From assembly GCA_029339195.1 (NCBI GenBank), contig JAPTJF010000509.1, forward strand, positions 1 through 42,799: a DNA stretch of 42,799 bases. Reading direction: 5' to 3'. Positions 10,600-21,442 of this stretch are shown here, in pieces; position 1 is the first letter of the stretch; each line of letters starts with the position of its first letter. The translations under genes were made by a program, and so were the position numbers. This stretch comes from Micractinium sp. NFX-FRZ (Eukaryota > Chlorophyta > Trebouxiophyceae > Chlorellales > Chlorellaceae). The notes beneath the pieces were generated by a model, which did no database searches, was not told the DNA's origin, and saw nothing but the letters and a program-made list of their open reading frames with translations.

Positions 10600-11748
10600 C
10601 TAGGCTGCGCGGTGGTAGGCTGCATAGGTGGCTTGCTGCTCGCTCCCCAGCACGCTGTATGCCTCGCTCAGCAGGTTGAAGATGGTGTGTGCAGCGCGAC
10701 TGCTCAGCCCCAGGCCCCCGCCGCGCCCAGCAGGCTGGCAGGCCCTGTCTGGATGGAACACAACTGCCAGCCGACGATAGGCAGCCCTGGCCGCAGCTGG
10801 CGTGGCCGTCGCCGGGACACCAAGCACAGCATGGTAGTTTGGCGGCAGGCCTGCCTGTGCACGCCACTGCGCCCGCGCCAGCTGGGCCGCCGCTTTCTGC
10901 CCAGCCCCCATCTGCTCCGCCCGCATTGCGTCCTGCAGCATGGAACAACAACACACATGTTGAGCAATCTACATCTCATGGGTTCCTTGGACATGTGCAT
11001 TCAAGCAGCTAGGCTGCCTGCACCCGACGCATCTCTGCCCCTGCGCTGCGCCCTACCTGGGCAGCTTCGGTCCACGCTCCCACTGCCAAGTAAGCGTCTG
11101 AGCGGTAGAGGTACACTTCCACAATCGGGTCGAGGTCCTCTGCTACGAAGCAGTCTGCCAGGGCGTGCAGGTAGCGGCCGCACGCATTGTGTGAGCGGGC
11201 ACGGTTGCTGAGCAGCAGTGCCGCCAGCTCAGCGGTGTCGGCAGTGCTGATGTTGTTCCAGCGTGGGCCGCCTGCCAGGCTGTCCAGCCCACGGGTGAAA
11301 TGCTGCACCGCTTCCTCATCTCTACATTCCCCATAAGCAGCCCAGCCAGCGCGATTGGCAGCCCGTGCACAGGGGTGCTGCTCCTCGCAATCCTGCCGGT
11401 GCGCCGCCTGCCGCTGTGCCGCCCGCTGCTGTGCTCGCTGCCGCTGTGCGTCCTGAAAAGCAACGAGGTCAGGCTCTTCCTGCAGTGCCACACTTGGGTC
11501 AATGAGGGGGTCGATGGGAGGTTCGGGTGCTCTCTAGCAGAACCTAGGTTCCCCTTCTCTCAGAGACTGAGCTCGGGACGCAAGGCTCCATCAGCAAGGC
11601 AGAGCTACAAGGCGCACGATGGCCTCACCTCAGAGTCCTCTGTGTTGTAGCCGGCGCTCTCAGGTGGCGTGCCGAACGCCAGGGCGAGGAAGCCAGCAAC
11701 GCAGGCGGCCGCAGTGAAGATCAGGGCACATAATCGAATGGTTATCAT
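10600..11748 (-). CDS. Membrane-anchored TPR protein with C-terminal J domain (DnaJ co-chaperone)
   Basis: Three exons (11748-11629, 11479-11057, 10932-10600) give 291 residues. An uncleaved signal anchor or signal peptide lies at about 3-25 (ITIRLCALIFTAAACVAGFL). Residues about 45-181 are helical, with two or three TPR-like units (for example NRAGWAAYGECRDEEAVQHF and YLYRSDAYLAVGAWTEAAQ). The J domain starts at NYHAVLGVPATATPAAARAAYRRL (about 213), has the HPD catalytic tripeptide at 241-243, and ends near the C-terminus. J domains recruit Hsp70 and stimulate its ATPase. The TPR-then-J order resembles DNAJC3 and DNAJC7; the N-terminal membrane segment favours an ER or other endomembrane location. 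The start has no in-frame ATG nearby upstream. It is divergent from the DUF262-HNH gene. Confidence 0.85.
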
Positions 11749-12150
11749 GATATGATAACTGAGCCTGCCTGGGGTGCAAGAGAGCGTGAGAGGGCTGGGC
11801 ACCAACCGCAGGGGCGACAGTGCGCGGCCCCCGACCTGCGTGCTTGCACTGTTTCCTGCCACTCGGAACAGAACCTGGCCCAGAATGGATAGGGTTCCAA
11901 CAGCAGCCAGCCCTAGCATGCGCGTGCGTGCGTGGACACCATGGGCAGCATGGGTGCCTTTCCGCCTCCCTGGCTGCCAACCGAGGGCTATTCAGCTCCT
12001 CCTTCTGCTTGCTGAACCAGCAACCTTCACGCGTCACTTTATCGCACGCCCTCTTCCAGCAAGCCCCACTCCTTCGTTTCTGGGTGGCACGCCTTCTCGC
12101 AGCCAGCTCCCAGCTTGCCTGTCACAGCAGAGCGGGTCCCTCGTGTGAGG
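11749..12150. promoter_or_regulatory. Divergent interval, shared promoter of the J-protein and DUF262-HNH genes
   Basis: The start codons at 11748 (minus) and 12151 (plus) are 402 nt apart, head to head. A minus-strand TATCATATCATGATAACC context surrounds the J-protein start. I see no clear TATA box and no coding sequence. Confidence 0.5.
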
Positions 12151-15100
12151 ATGCTGGGAGCTGTGTGCAGGAGCGTGCAGCCCTTCAGGGCTGCCTCCGC
12201 CTGCGGGCCTCGGGCGCTGGGCCGGACCTACACACTGGACACGCCAAGAACTGCTGGGAGCCCTGCGTCTCTCAGCCTCATGCTGCAACACGCCATATTT
12301 CGCAAGAAGATGCATCTTCTGTCAGAACGGTGGCGGGCAGCAGCAGCAGCAGCAGCGGATGATCCGGCAGAAGCAGATGAGCTGCAGGCGGCTGCGGTGG
12401 AGGTTGAAGTAGAAGAGTTGGATGCAAAAGCCCCGCCGCCCATCCTGAAAGTGGAGCACACAACCATGTGTGAGGCGACAACCTGCTTCACACTGCCGCT
12501 GTGTTTGGCACCTGCAACCCTGCCCCGCCTGCTTTAGCCCGCTGCTCACTGCGCGCAGCTCACCAGCTCCTTGGCCTGCACCCGCTGCCTGTAGCCATCG
12601 ACCTGGAGACCCTTCTGCGCCGCGTGGAGTCTGGCAGTGTCAACCTAAAGCCCCGGTACCAGCGCGGGTTCATTTGGAACCAGATGAAGGCGTACCGCCT
12701 GATTGAGAGCGTGTTTGCGGGCCTGTTTGTGCCCGCAGTGGTGACACACACAAAGATGGTGAATGGCATGGAGGTGAGCACTGGCAGGTGGTCACCCTTG
12801 GGAACGCAGGACGGCAGTACAAGGGTGGCAAAGTCAACTTGCATGAGCACCCGCGGGGAGTGTCAGGCGCAGGCCAGTTCAAAGGGCAAGGAGTGTTGTT
12901 TAGCAGTGTGTAGCAGTCATCCAGGATCCTAGTCCTTGGAAACACAGCCGTCTGTATCCGCTGAGCACATACATGCCCTCATGTGCCTTGCAGGTGGAGG
13001 ATGTGGTGGATGGCAAGCAGCGGCTCACAACACTGCTGTCCTTCAAGACGGGCCGCTTCCCCGACGGCACCGAGTTCAGGCTGCAGGTGCGCGGGTGTGC
13101 AGCGAGCGCAGCCTGTGCCCATCTGTCTAGCTGCCATGCTGGCATGCCACCGTGAGGAGCCGTGTTCAGCACCACCGCTGCAGTGCACCTCCATCCCACT
13201 GTGTGCAGAATCTGACCAAGCTGCCCATGCTCAACGGCATGACGTATGATGACCTCCCACCTACCGGCCCCTTCCCCAGCCAGCTGAACTTTGACCGCCA
13301 GATGCTGTCCTGCACCAAGTTCCTCCGAGGCACCACAGAGGAGGCGGTGCTGCGGGTGTATGAGGACTTGAACTGCGGGGCAGAGTGCCTGAACAAGCAG
13401 CAGGTGTGCCGGATGGTTGGGAGGGACGGGCAGCTGCCTGTAGCCATGTGTGAAGGCAGCCCTCATTATAGTGCATGAATGGCGTGGCACAGCATGGCAC
13501 AGCGTGGGGCGATGCTTGACTTGTGAATGTGGCTTGAGCTTACCTGACCTGAGTTGAGCTGGCGCTGCCCCCTACCTGTCCTGCCCTGCGCTGCCATGTG
13601 CGGCTGCAGATCCGGCGTGCCGTGTTTGGCGGCCCCTACATCGACCTGCTTGAGAGCCTGGCCCACAATGACAAGTTCCTGAAGATCCGGCGGGCCACGC
13701 ACATTGCCAAGGACGAGAGCGACCAGGAGCTGGTGCTGCGCTTCTTTGCGCTGCGCCGCAGGACACAGACGGCAGAGGGCTTCAGAGGTGGGAACTGGGG
13801 CGCTCCTCTCCATGTTGAGCAAAGCATGCAGCCACCAGCGCACCCTGACAATGCTGCACTTGGACTGTTGCGCGCTCCCGCTGCAGGCACCATGCATGCC
13901 TGCATCGACAACGAGATCAGCATGTACCGGAACCTGGACTCTCGCGGGCCCATGGAGGAGGTGCGTGCAGGTGGCTCCCAACATGTGATCAAAGGAGGCT
14001 CACCAGCACGTTTGCATACAGTGTGCTTGTACGGTCAAAGACAGTGCCACATCTCAAGTGGCACTACACTCCCCCTGCTCCAATGCAACATGAGCCCCCC
14101 CAACCGTCCCTGCAGGCTGACAAGCTCAAGTTGCTGTTCAACCGCACCATTGAACTGGTGTGGGATGTGTATGGCGAGAATGCCTTCCGCCGCTGGGCGA
14201 GCCGCGGGTTTGAGAAGGACATCAATGCCGGCCTGTTTGACTCCATCATGCTCACCTTTGCGGACATCTGCATGGATAACAGCAGGCATGGTGGCCCGAA
14301 GCGGCAGGTGAGCCCGCTGACTGGCAACTTGAGCTGCAGAGCAGTGCACGGCTCGGTGGAACCTCCAGATCGGCCGGCTGGCTGGATACCGGGGTGCATG
14401 CGCAGCGCACAGCAGCTTGCCTGCCCGCCAGGCGACCTTGGGCCCCAGATGCATGCACTTCTCCCCCTGCAGAGAGTGCGCACGGCGGCCAAGCTGCTCA
14501 TCGAGAGAGTCAAGCAGCTCAGCCAGGAGCCCGAGTTCAAGACCAACCGCCTGTCTGCCGACCGCCTGGCAGCGCGCCTGCGCATGTACCGGGAGCATGT
14601 ACCGGGAGCAAGATGCCCTGGCAAGTGTCCGCAGGTGCAGGCTGGACCATGGGTTTCGGAGGCCCTGAAGAGGAGGGGAGAAGTTGTAGGGAGGCTGCGC
14701 ATGGATTCGGGTCGGTAGTAGACTGCAAAGTGTGCAGCGCTAGCGCCAGCGCCAGGGCTGGGCAGTGACCATCAGGCCAACCTGTTGAGACCAGCTGAAT
14801 GTAAGTTGGCCCGTAGCACTGCCTGGTTTATTCTGCAGGCGGTTCGCAAAAGCAGGGGAGCTTAAGTTGGAGCTTTACAACCTGCAGAAGGGGGAGGTGA
14901 GGTGACTGTGCAACTTTTGTAACAGTGCGCTAGGCCAAGGGTGTCCTCTTTCATGCGGCTCGTGTGCACCCCACTTCAAGTCAGCAGCGCTTGTCTCGCT
15001 GGAGCACCCTGCCAACCGCCGTGCACCCATCTGCGTCCCTGGTGCAGTGCGCCATCTGCGGCAGCCCCATGCACGGGTTGGAGGGCACCCACCTGGACCA

Positions 15101-15230
15101 CAGGATCCCCGTCGCCAGGGGCGGCTCCAGCTGCAGGAGCAACGCGCAGCTCGTGCACCGGGCCTGCAACCAGCACAAGGGTGCGCGCACCGATGCTGAG
15201 GTGCGCAAAGCCCTGGGCCTGCAGGCGTGA
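12151..15230 (+). CDS. DUF262 (ParB/GmrS-like) plus HNH nuclease fusion, restriction-nuclease-like, with introns
   Basis: Ten exons join in frame to 539 residues: 12151-12469, 12559-12773, 12994-13086, 13209-13403, 13610-13787, 13887-13960, 14116-14307, 14473-14585, 14839-14896, 15048-15230. The N-terminus (MLGAVCRSVQPFRAASACGPRALGR) is basic and acid-free, like an organelle presequence. DUF262 spans about 115-370: LKPRYQRGFIWNQMKAYRLIESVFAG, then the nucleotide-binding signature D184-G-K-Q-R188 in VVDGKQRLTTLLSF. The last exon is an HNH module: C480-x2-C483, D496-H497, N511, H516-x2-C519, N520, K523-G524. In bacteria, DUF262 uses NTP to license cutting of modified or foreign DNA (type IV GmrSD and relatives). 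The role here is unknown: anti-viral defence, organelle DNA quality control and DNA repair are all open. Introns and TGTAA at 15411 argue against contaminating bacterial sequence. Confidence 0.88.
14583..14608 (+). repeat. 13-nt tandem duplication carrying two splice donors
   Basis: CATGTACCGGGAG occurs twice in a row (14583-14595 and 14596-14608) at the end of DUF262-HNH exon 8. Each copy offers an AT|GTACCG donor, after 14585 and after 14598. Only the first keeps frame into exon 9. The second shifts the frame and meets TAA within exon 9, before the HNH exon. Confidence 0.7.
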
Positions 15231-15410
15231 GACAAGCGGGCAGCTCCCGCAAATTTCTGGGGCGGCCCTTCGTCCAGGTGCCTCGCTCATCATTGGCATT
15301 TCTAGGCGCCAGGTTGGGGCATGCTGAGATGGGGCCGTGCAGCAGCCGAGGGACGAGTAGGTCCGACATGCCGCGCTGCACCTGGGCATACGAATGCAAA
15401 CATGTTTTCC

Positions 15411-15415
15411 TGTAA
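15411..15415 (+). terminator. TGTAA poly(A) signal of the DUF262-HNH gene
   Basis: TGTAA lies 180 nt after the stop codon at 15230. Another plus-strand TGTAA is at about 15669. Either could serve this gene. Confidence 0.5.
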
Positions 15416-15631
15416 GTTATAAAGCTTCACAGGAGCCATTGAGTGACAGGATGAGGCGTGCAATCGGCTGGGACAGGACAGGGGTGTGTGGTGCGGGCGC
15501 AGCGGCCAGGCAGCTAGCGCGGGCACATGGGCAGCTGCCAGCCAATCCACACACTGCTGTGTTGCAGCAACTTTGCTGGGCTGGGACACCTGCAAGCTGC
15601 CCACATGGGGCACGCTTTAAAGCTGGAGCAG

Positions 15632-15636
15632 TTACA
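15632..15636 (-). terminator. Poly(A) signal of the carbonic anhydrase gene
   Basis: TTACA on the plus strand gives TGTAA on the minus strand, about 490 nt beyond the stop codon. Confidence 0.35.
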
Positions 15637-16127
15637 CAGCGCTGACAGAACCAGTTGTTTTTTTCCATGTAAATGGGCATGTCGCAGGGCGCTTAAGAAT
15701 CAAGAGGCTGGCCACGCCCCTCATGTGCACGGGGGTTCCCACACAAGGGCCGTGATTGATGTGCAAGCAAGTCTTGCAGTCGTGTGAGGACGTCGGCCAG
15801 CCAAATCACCGGCTACTGGAGAGGAGGCGGGGTGGAACAGAGAGGAACAGGGCTAGAAAAGAAGGGTGTGAAAAAAGCGGTGCTCCAGGAGGACTGGCGG
15901 GGACTGGCAAAATCTGGCATGAAAGAATCTGATGCTACAGTGGACAGGCGAATAGGCAGGCAGGCATGGCTCTGGCTCATGCGTTGTTTGGCAGGGTGAC
16001 GGCGTATGGACAGGCGGGAATGAAGAGGGGCGCGCCAGGCTGGCGGGCTGCCCCCTGGTGCACGGCCATATTGTGCACCAGGCAGCAGGCAGCCAAGACC
16101 CCTGGCTGACGTGCATCCAGCTCAGCA

Positions 16128-19034
16128 TCAAACGGGGGCAGCAGGGTCGGCAATCACGTCCGCCGCCGCCTTGTGGGGACGGTCCATGCTGGCTCGCCTG
16201 CAGGGTAGCAGAAGGAGGTGGGAAGCAGGACCAACAGGGCAGCAACACGGTCAAGAGGGGCGGCGGCAGTGGCAGTTGAGCCAGTGGCACAGGCCGAAAC
16301 CTTGCAGGCAGCGCCAGAAGTCTAGAGCGCGCTGCTTACTTGCAGCCAACCTGCCCATACGCAGCACACGCACTTGGCCTGGGCACGTTCGTGTGGGCGC
16401 ATTCCCTGCCAGCCCACGCTGTGCACTGTCCGCCCGCCCACCTCAGCGCCTCGCGCTCAAAGCTCATGTGCTCCAGCACAGACAGCGACAGGTGGCGCAG
16501 CCCGTCCAGCTCCCGCTCGTGGCTGAACGACTCAAAGTCGCGCAGGCTGGTGATGGGCGGCGTGAGTTGCTGCAGCAAAGGAGGAAGGGGAGGTGGGGAG
16601 CGGGCTAGGAGGGAGCACGTGTGTGGCTGCTTGCGGCGCAGGTGTGCAAGGTGCACCTTGCAAGACCCGCAGGAATCAAAAGAAAACTAGCTCATTTCCC
16701 TTCTGCAAAGCTCAGCGGTGCACCTGCACCGGCCCGCGTGACCTGCCACTGCGTGACCTGCAGCAGGCATCTCAAGCACGTGCACAGGCAGCCCAAGCAG
16801 GCAGTCAGCTCAAGCAAGTGCCAATTGCTGCAGCTCCCACCTTGAGAATGCCATCAGACAGCGCGTACACCAGGCCGTGCACCGCCAGGCGCTGCCCCGC
16901 ATCCCACGCCTGCTGCACAATGGGGCTGGTGCAGACGTTGAACACCTGCCGGGAATTGTGAGGGTGAGGGGGTGAAAGGCAAGACAGCGTGAGCATGAAG
17001 GTCATCTCGTTGGGACCAAGGCTGCCTTGAGCCTTTGCCCCCGTACACAGATCACACATCTCGGTGGAGTAAGAAGATACACAACAAATCCAAGTGGCGC
17101 ATGCTGTGTTGGTCGTGCACCTGCGCTTAGCCCCTCTTTTCACCTCCCACACCCACCCTCATGCCCTAGAAGCTTTTCTCCCGCAATGTTCAGACTCACC
17201 TGCTCATCTGCCATGCCCCTCTAACGGCCCTTGCCATTGCCGAGACAACCGAGCACAAACAGCCTGCCTGGCGCATCACATAAGATTATGCCTGGCCTGT
17301 CCCCCTGGCTACGTCCCGCCCCAGCCTCGGGCACACGACCTGCTCAAGCCCACCAGGACGAGTCCACCTCCACCTCACCGCCCAAGCGTGCACCCCCACC
17401 TGGCGCATGACGTTGAGCTCCACCAGCTTGTCCACCTGCTCCGGGCCGTGCAGCTTGCGCAGCACCTCGATGTTTTTGTCGCGTGTGTCGCGGATGTCCT
17501 GGATCCACAGGTTCACCAGGCCTGCAGGGGAAGGAATGCACATGCATGGGAAGGTGGGGGGGATGTAAGTGCTCGCGAAACCAGGCATTGTGCAGGGTCA
17601 GGCACGCCCCAAATCCACAGGTCTGCACCAGCCCTGGTGGCAGAGCAGCGGGCACGGGCGGGACAGCAGCGTCGGTACCAGACGTCTTGGTGAGGAAGGC
17701 CAAGCGCGTACTCGGCAGAGGGGGTGTGCGTGCCCTGCTGGCTTCTCATGCATGCATGAGGCCTCCCTGAACACCCAGCAAGGCTCCAACAGGCATGCAC
17801 CCTGCCAACCTCTACCATTGCTCAAAGGCAAAGATACACGGGTGGGCCCTACCTGGCGTCGCGCAGGGCAGCGTGAGCGCGCCCTTGACGGCGCCGCAGC
17901 CGTAGTGGCCGCACACAATGATGTGCTTCACCTTGAGCACTGCACTTGGGTGCAGGGAGAAGCGAACAAGCAGTAAGTTGGTCAGCATTACCGGGCGCCC
18001 CGCAGCAGCTCTGCCCTTGCTCAGCCTCTGCAAGCGCAAGCGAACTTCTTCCCCGCGGCCGCTTGCCAGTCTGAATCTTGGCTCAGCAGGCGGGTCCTCC
18101 CTTGGGGCCCTGCACCCACCTGTGACTGCATACTCCATGCAGGACATGACATTCATGTCCTTGTGTGTCGCCAGGTTGCCCACATTGCGCTGCGGAGCAG
18201 AGGGGAGCAGCAGGCGCAGCGGCGATGGACGGCCAGTGACAGCGGGCAGAGGATGGAGGGGAGGACGAGGGGGCCAGCCAGGCAGCAGGGACATGAGGAG
18301 GGTAAAACCAGCCTGGTCGGGGGATGCAGCAGCGTGCATCGCCCCTGAGTCAGCCCAGCCCAAGCGCCCAGCACCCACCAACCTGCACAAACACCTCTCC
18401 AGGGCCCAGCCCCAGCAGCTCGTTGGCGGGGACACGCGAGTCAGAGCAGCCAATCCTGCAAAGCCATAATGCGCAAGGGCTGTTGTGAGCAGCATCACAC
18501 ATAGCAAGCAGGTGGAAGGGTTCCGGGCCAGTTGGGGCCAGCACCACCCAGCGGACGGCCAGCCTGGAGCGCGCACCCCAGGCACCCCAGCCGCCCTTGC
18601 GGCACCGTGCCACGCACCACAGCCACTCGGGGGTCTGCTGGTCCTTGAGCTTGGAGAAGAAGGTGGGGTCCCGTTCAGTCTGCTTCTCTGCCCATACCCT
18701 GCAAGCGAGCCAGCGGATGAGCATGCACGCAGTGAGCCGAACAACGACGGCGGCGACGACGTAAGGCCTAGGGGTTGCCGCCGCCCACCCGCCGCCACTG
18801 CCCAATGGCCGCGATTGCGGGGTCCAGGCAGCGCATAACGCCGCTCTGTGCCCCCAATGCACAATGTGCAGTGCGTGAGTGCCAACACGACGCCATGTGC
18901 GCCTGGGCTCCTCGTTCGCTGCCCCTGTCGCACAACAGCGTTCTCGCGGTCCCAGCGCACCTGTTGCTGGTAAGTATGCCCTGGAGGGATGCTTCCGGGG
19001 CGCACCGGGGCGTGCAGCACTCGCCGTTGCACAT
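16128..19034 (-). CDS. Beta-class carbonic anhydrase
   Basis: This zinc enzyme interconverts CO2 and bicarbonate. Nine exons give 269 residues from the conservative start at 19034: 19034-18961, 18698-18618, 18455-18383, 18189-18120, 17939-17853, 17521-17400, 16945-16841, 16569-16442, 16197-16128. Zinc ligands and partners are clear: C55-S-D57-S-R59 (WIGCSDSRVPANE), H111 and C114 (VCGHYGCGAVKGAL). The rest follows the bacterial Can/CynT type: NLWIQDIRDTRDKN, ELNVMRQVFNV, AWDAGQRLAVHGLVYALSDGIL. The true start may be upstream: an ATG at 19555 opens a presequence-like frame (MLTSGVARPLFRHLPAHALPP), and a strong GTGAGT donor plus a CAG acceptor 62 nt later would join it. Location, and so whether it supplies mitochondrial or plastid bicarbonate, depends on that choice. 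Confidence 0.9.
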
Positions 19035-19773
19035 TCCGGCCGTTCTGCTGCGCCCGCCGCAAATAAGCGAGCCTGAGGCGACCCTGGCCTGCTGTGATTG
19101 CGAGGAGCGTTTGTATGAGGGTGTGACGACTCACAAACAAGAGACAAGGACGAAGCCCCCTTCAGCCCTTGCCTAGTTGGCGCAGCCAGCGGGTCACCCA
19201 GCTTCCCTTCACTGCCCTCCATCGACCACCGTTCTTGCGGTGCTGCGATCCGGCATGACCAGCCCTGCTGCCTGGCGCTCATTCTGCCGGGGCCCCGCGG
19301 GGGCCCAGGGTTCTTTTGTCTCCAGTGGCGTTCGCTGCTGCTGGCTGTACTGCAAGTTGATGCAGAGGGACACAGTGCGTCAGGTGCTGCAGCGATCCCC
19401 GCCTGCAAGCGGCTGGGCAAGCAGCGGTCAACGCCGCGGCGGGTGGGGTGCCCGCCTGCGGCGTTCCTGGCACGGCCGGTCCCAGTTGCAGTGGGGGGCA
19501 AAGCATGAGCTGGAAGGTGACGGAATAATGGCCTGGCTACCCCGCTTGTAAGCATGAGATGAGAGAACAGCGTGTCACGCATGCTCTCTGATGAGGGGCT
19601 TGCAAGGGCACAGAAAGGGCGGCTCCCACCGGTCCTGTGCCCGGCCGCGCAGCTGCCTACTGACCAGGTGCTGATGTTGTTTTACAGAATGCCCAAAGGC
19701 GGCCCCAGCCAGCCCCAAAATTGAAATGCATGCCCGCCGCGCAGCCGCGCACCTCGCCTGCCAGCACCCTTCG
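19035..19773 (-). other. 5' region of carbonic anhydrase, with possible targeting-peptide exon
   Basis: The interval lies between the carbonic anhydrase start and the GFA-protein stop, both on the minus strand. It holds a possible first exon (19555 to about 19143) and the GFA poly(A) signal (TTACA at 19682-19686). That signal leaves room for a carbonic anhydrase transcript starting just above 19555. The middle of the possible exon (about residues 50-135) does not look like a folded domain, so I left it out of the main model. Confidence 0.4.
19682..19686 (-). terminator. Poly(A) signal of the GFA/CENP-V-like gene
   Basis: TTACA on the plus strand (TGTAA on the minus) is 88 nt past the stop at 19774. 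Confidence 0.5.
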
Positions 19774-20791
19774 TCACTCCTTGCTGAGCTGGCTGATGCC
19801 GCTGGCCGCCACGGCCGCCTCCCAATCGCTGCCCCGAATGAGCTTGATGTGCAAGCTATGCACGGTTGGGCTTGTGATGCAGTGCACCGTGACTGCAGGG
19901 TGGGGCCAAGACAGCGGGCACACAGGGTGCCGTGTGAGCCCAACAGGGTTACTTGCAAAGAGCGGGCATCTTTGTGTGGTCAGTGCTGACACCCCTGGAT
20001 GTGAGCAACTGATGCCGGGCCAGCAAAGTGCAGCGTGGGGAAACCATTGCCGTCTGACGCTGCACACCTGCCCCCGGCACGCACCCGCATAGCCATCTGG
20101 ATTGCTGCGTGGCCGGTAGTAGGGGCAGATGCCGCACGTCTTGCAAAACAGATGCTTGGCTGTCTTTGTGTTGAACTGCTCAAGGCACGGAGCACTTTAT
20201 ATGCCTGTCAGCACTCTGCACATGACTGTGCACTTAGCATCAAGCAGCCAGCCACCCAGCAGGCTTTGCACCCACACCTGGCACGCTCCCACGTACACGT
20301 CCCTGCCCAGGGTCACCTGGTAGCAGCTGAGGTTGGCCTCCCCCTGAACCAGGCGGAAGCGTGCCTCTGGCACAATGACGTGCGTGTTGCGCTTCATAGA
20401 GCAGATGCTGCCTGCACAGTCGGTGTAAAAGCGCAACTTGGGCTCTTGGGGCGGGAGGGGGCTGAGCGCCGGCAACAATCGAGCAGCAGGCGGCAGCACT
20501 GCGGGGCAGTGCCGGCCCCGGGGGGTGCAGTTGCCAGCTGCACTGGCGGAGCATGGGCAGCTCACAATCGCAATCCCAGGCCACCAAGTCGGGCTCAGCA
20601 TCAAACTGAAACCTGCATGGCAAGCATGGGAGGTGGCAAACTCCCTGCTCGAGGGGTGGGGAGGTGCACGGGGTGCCGGCGGCGGAGAGCCGCCACCTCT
20701 TGTGGTGAGCCCTTGACTGCGCGGCCACGATCGAGACGCACTGTATAGCTCCGCAATGGCACTGCCCGCTGTGTGTCGTGAGCTCAGTCAT
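19774..20791 (-). CDS. GFA/CENP-V family zinc-binding protein
   Basis: Five exons (20791-20742, 20612-20566, 20411-20317, 20175-20085, 19892-19774) encode 133 residues, about the length of one GFA domain. Zinc-binding cysteines are all present: C11-H-C13 (SGQCHCGAIQ), C31-D-C33-x2-C36 (WDCDCSICSMK) and C75-x2-C78 (HLFCKTCG). PRSNPDGYA and GSDWEAA match animal CENP-V. The family is named for glutathione-dependent formaldehyde-activating enzyme, though that activity is disputed for many members and the role of plant and algal copies is unclear. The start is fixed by a short leader before the first CHC motif. No targeting peptide is visible, so a cytosolic or nuclear location is likely. Confidence 0.92.
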
Positions 20792-21442
20792 GCTGCTTGC
20801 TGCCGTGCGACAGTCGCGTCGGCACGAGGAGCGGCAGTGCGAGCCGACGGATGGCAATCAAAGTAGCTGCTGGTTACTGCAAATCCGGCAATAGCGCCAT
20901 CGCCTCCTGTCTGTCAAGTCGCTGCCACCCCCGCCGCTGGCCGCTGCCACCACCGCCGCACTGCTGCCACCTCATCAATTAATTGACCACTACGAGCGCA
21001 GTGTGGAAGCACCCCTTGGTGGCCATCAGTCAGCATCCGCAATCACACAGCAACATGTTGTTGCATCAATTACAAGTTGCCCGGTGCCTTGACGGGCACC
21101 ATGCACATTGGACGCAGATGGGAGGAGGCTACGGTTCAGAAGCGTAACGGCGACAACAACAGGCGAATCGGCAATCAGGGTTGCAACGGACCAATAGAGA
21201 GGTGCATCGGGAAACAGGAAGCAGTGAGTCAGTGGTGCGGCAGTGTATGGGTGGGGCGGCGTTTGCTGTGAAGACGTGCGGAAAGAGGCAGGCAGCATCT
21301 AGCAGGTGGGAAGCGCAACGGGGCGAGAGAGCAGGGCAACACGGAAAGGGTGGGCACGACGTTCCGGAAACAGTACAAGCAGCACAGCTTGCCAAGGCTG
21401 GCCACGCAACTCAGATGGTGCGCAGGTGGTGCCGGCGAATCT
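20792..21442. other. Interval between GFA-protein start and ankyrin-protein stop
   Basis: The interval holds the promoter of the GFA gene and the 3' UTR of the ankyrin gene; TTACA at 21070-21074 is its likely poly(A) signal. An AT-rich ATCAATTAATTGA palindrome lies at about 20974-20986. I see no other gene. Confidence 0.5.

Larger units (their letters stand above)
15231..16127. other. Convergent 3' interval between DUF262-HNH and carbonic anhydrase genes
   Basis: About 900 nt hold both 3' UTRs: plus-strand TGTAA at 15411, minus-strand signal (TTACA) at 15632-15636. The short open frames here have no recognisable motif, and I see no additional gene. Confidence 0.5.

Noticed and set aside
12151..15230. 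Bacterial contamination as the source of the DUF262-HNH gene
   Set aside because: It has nine phase-consistent introns, an algal poly(A) signal and flanking algal genes in the same contig.
17812..19582. Two very long minus-strand frames (442 and 410 codons)
   Set aside because: They are open by chance in GC-rich DNA and read through several carbonic anhydrase introns. Only the CSDSRVP and CGHYGCG segments are real exons.
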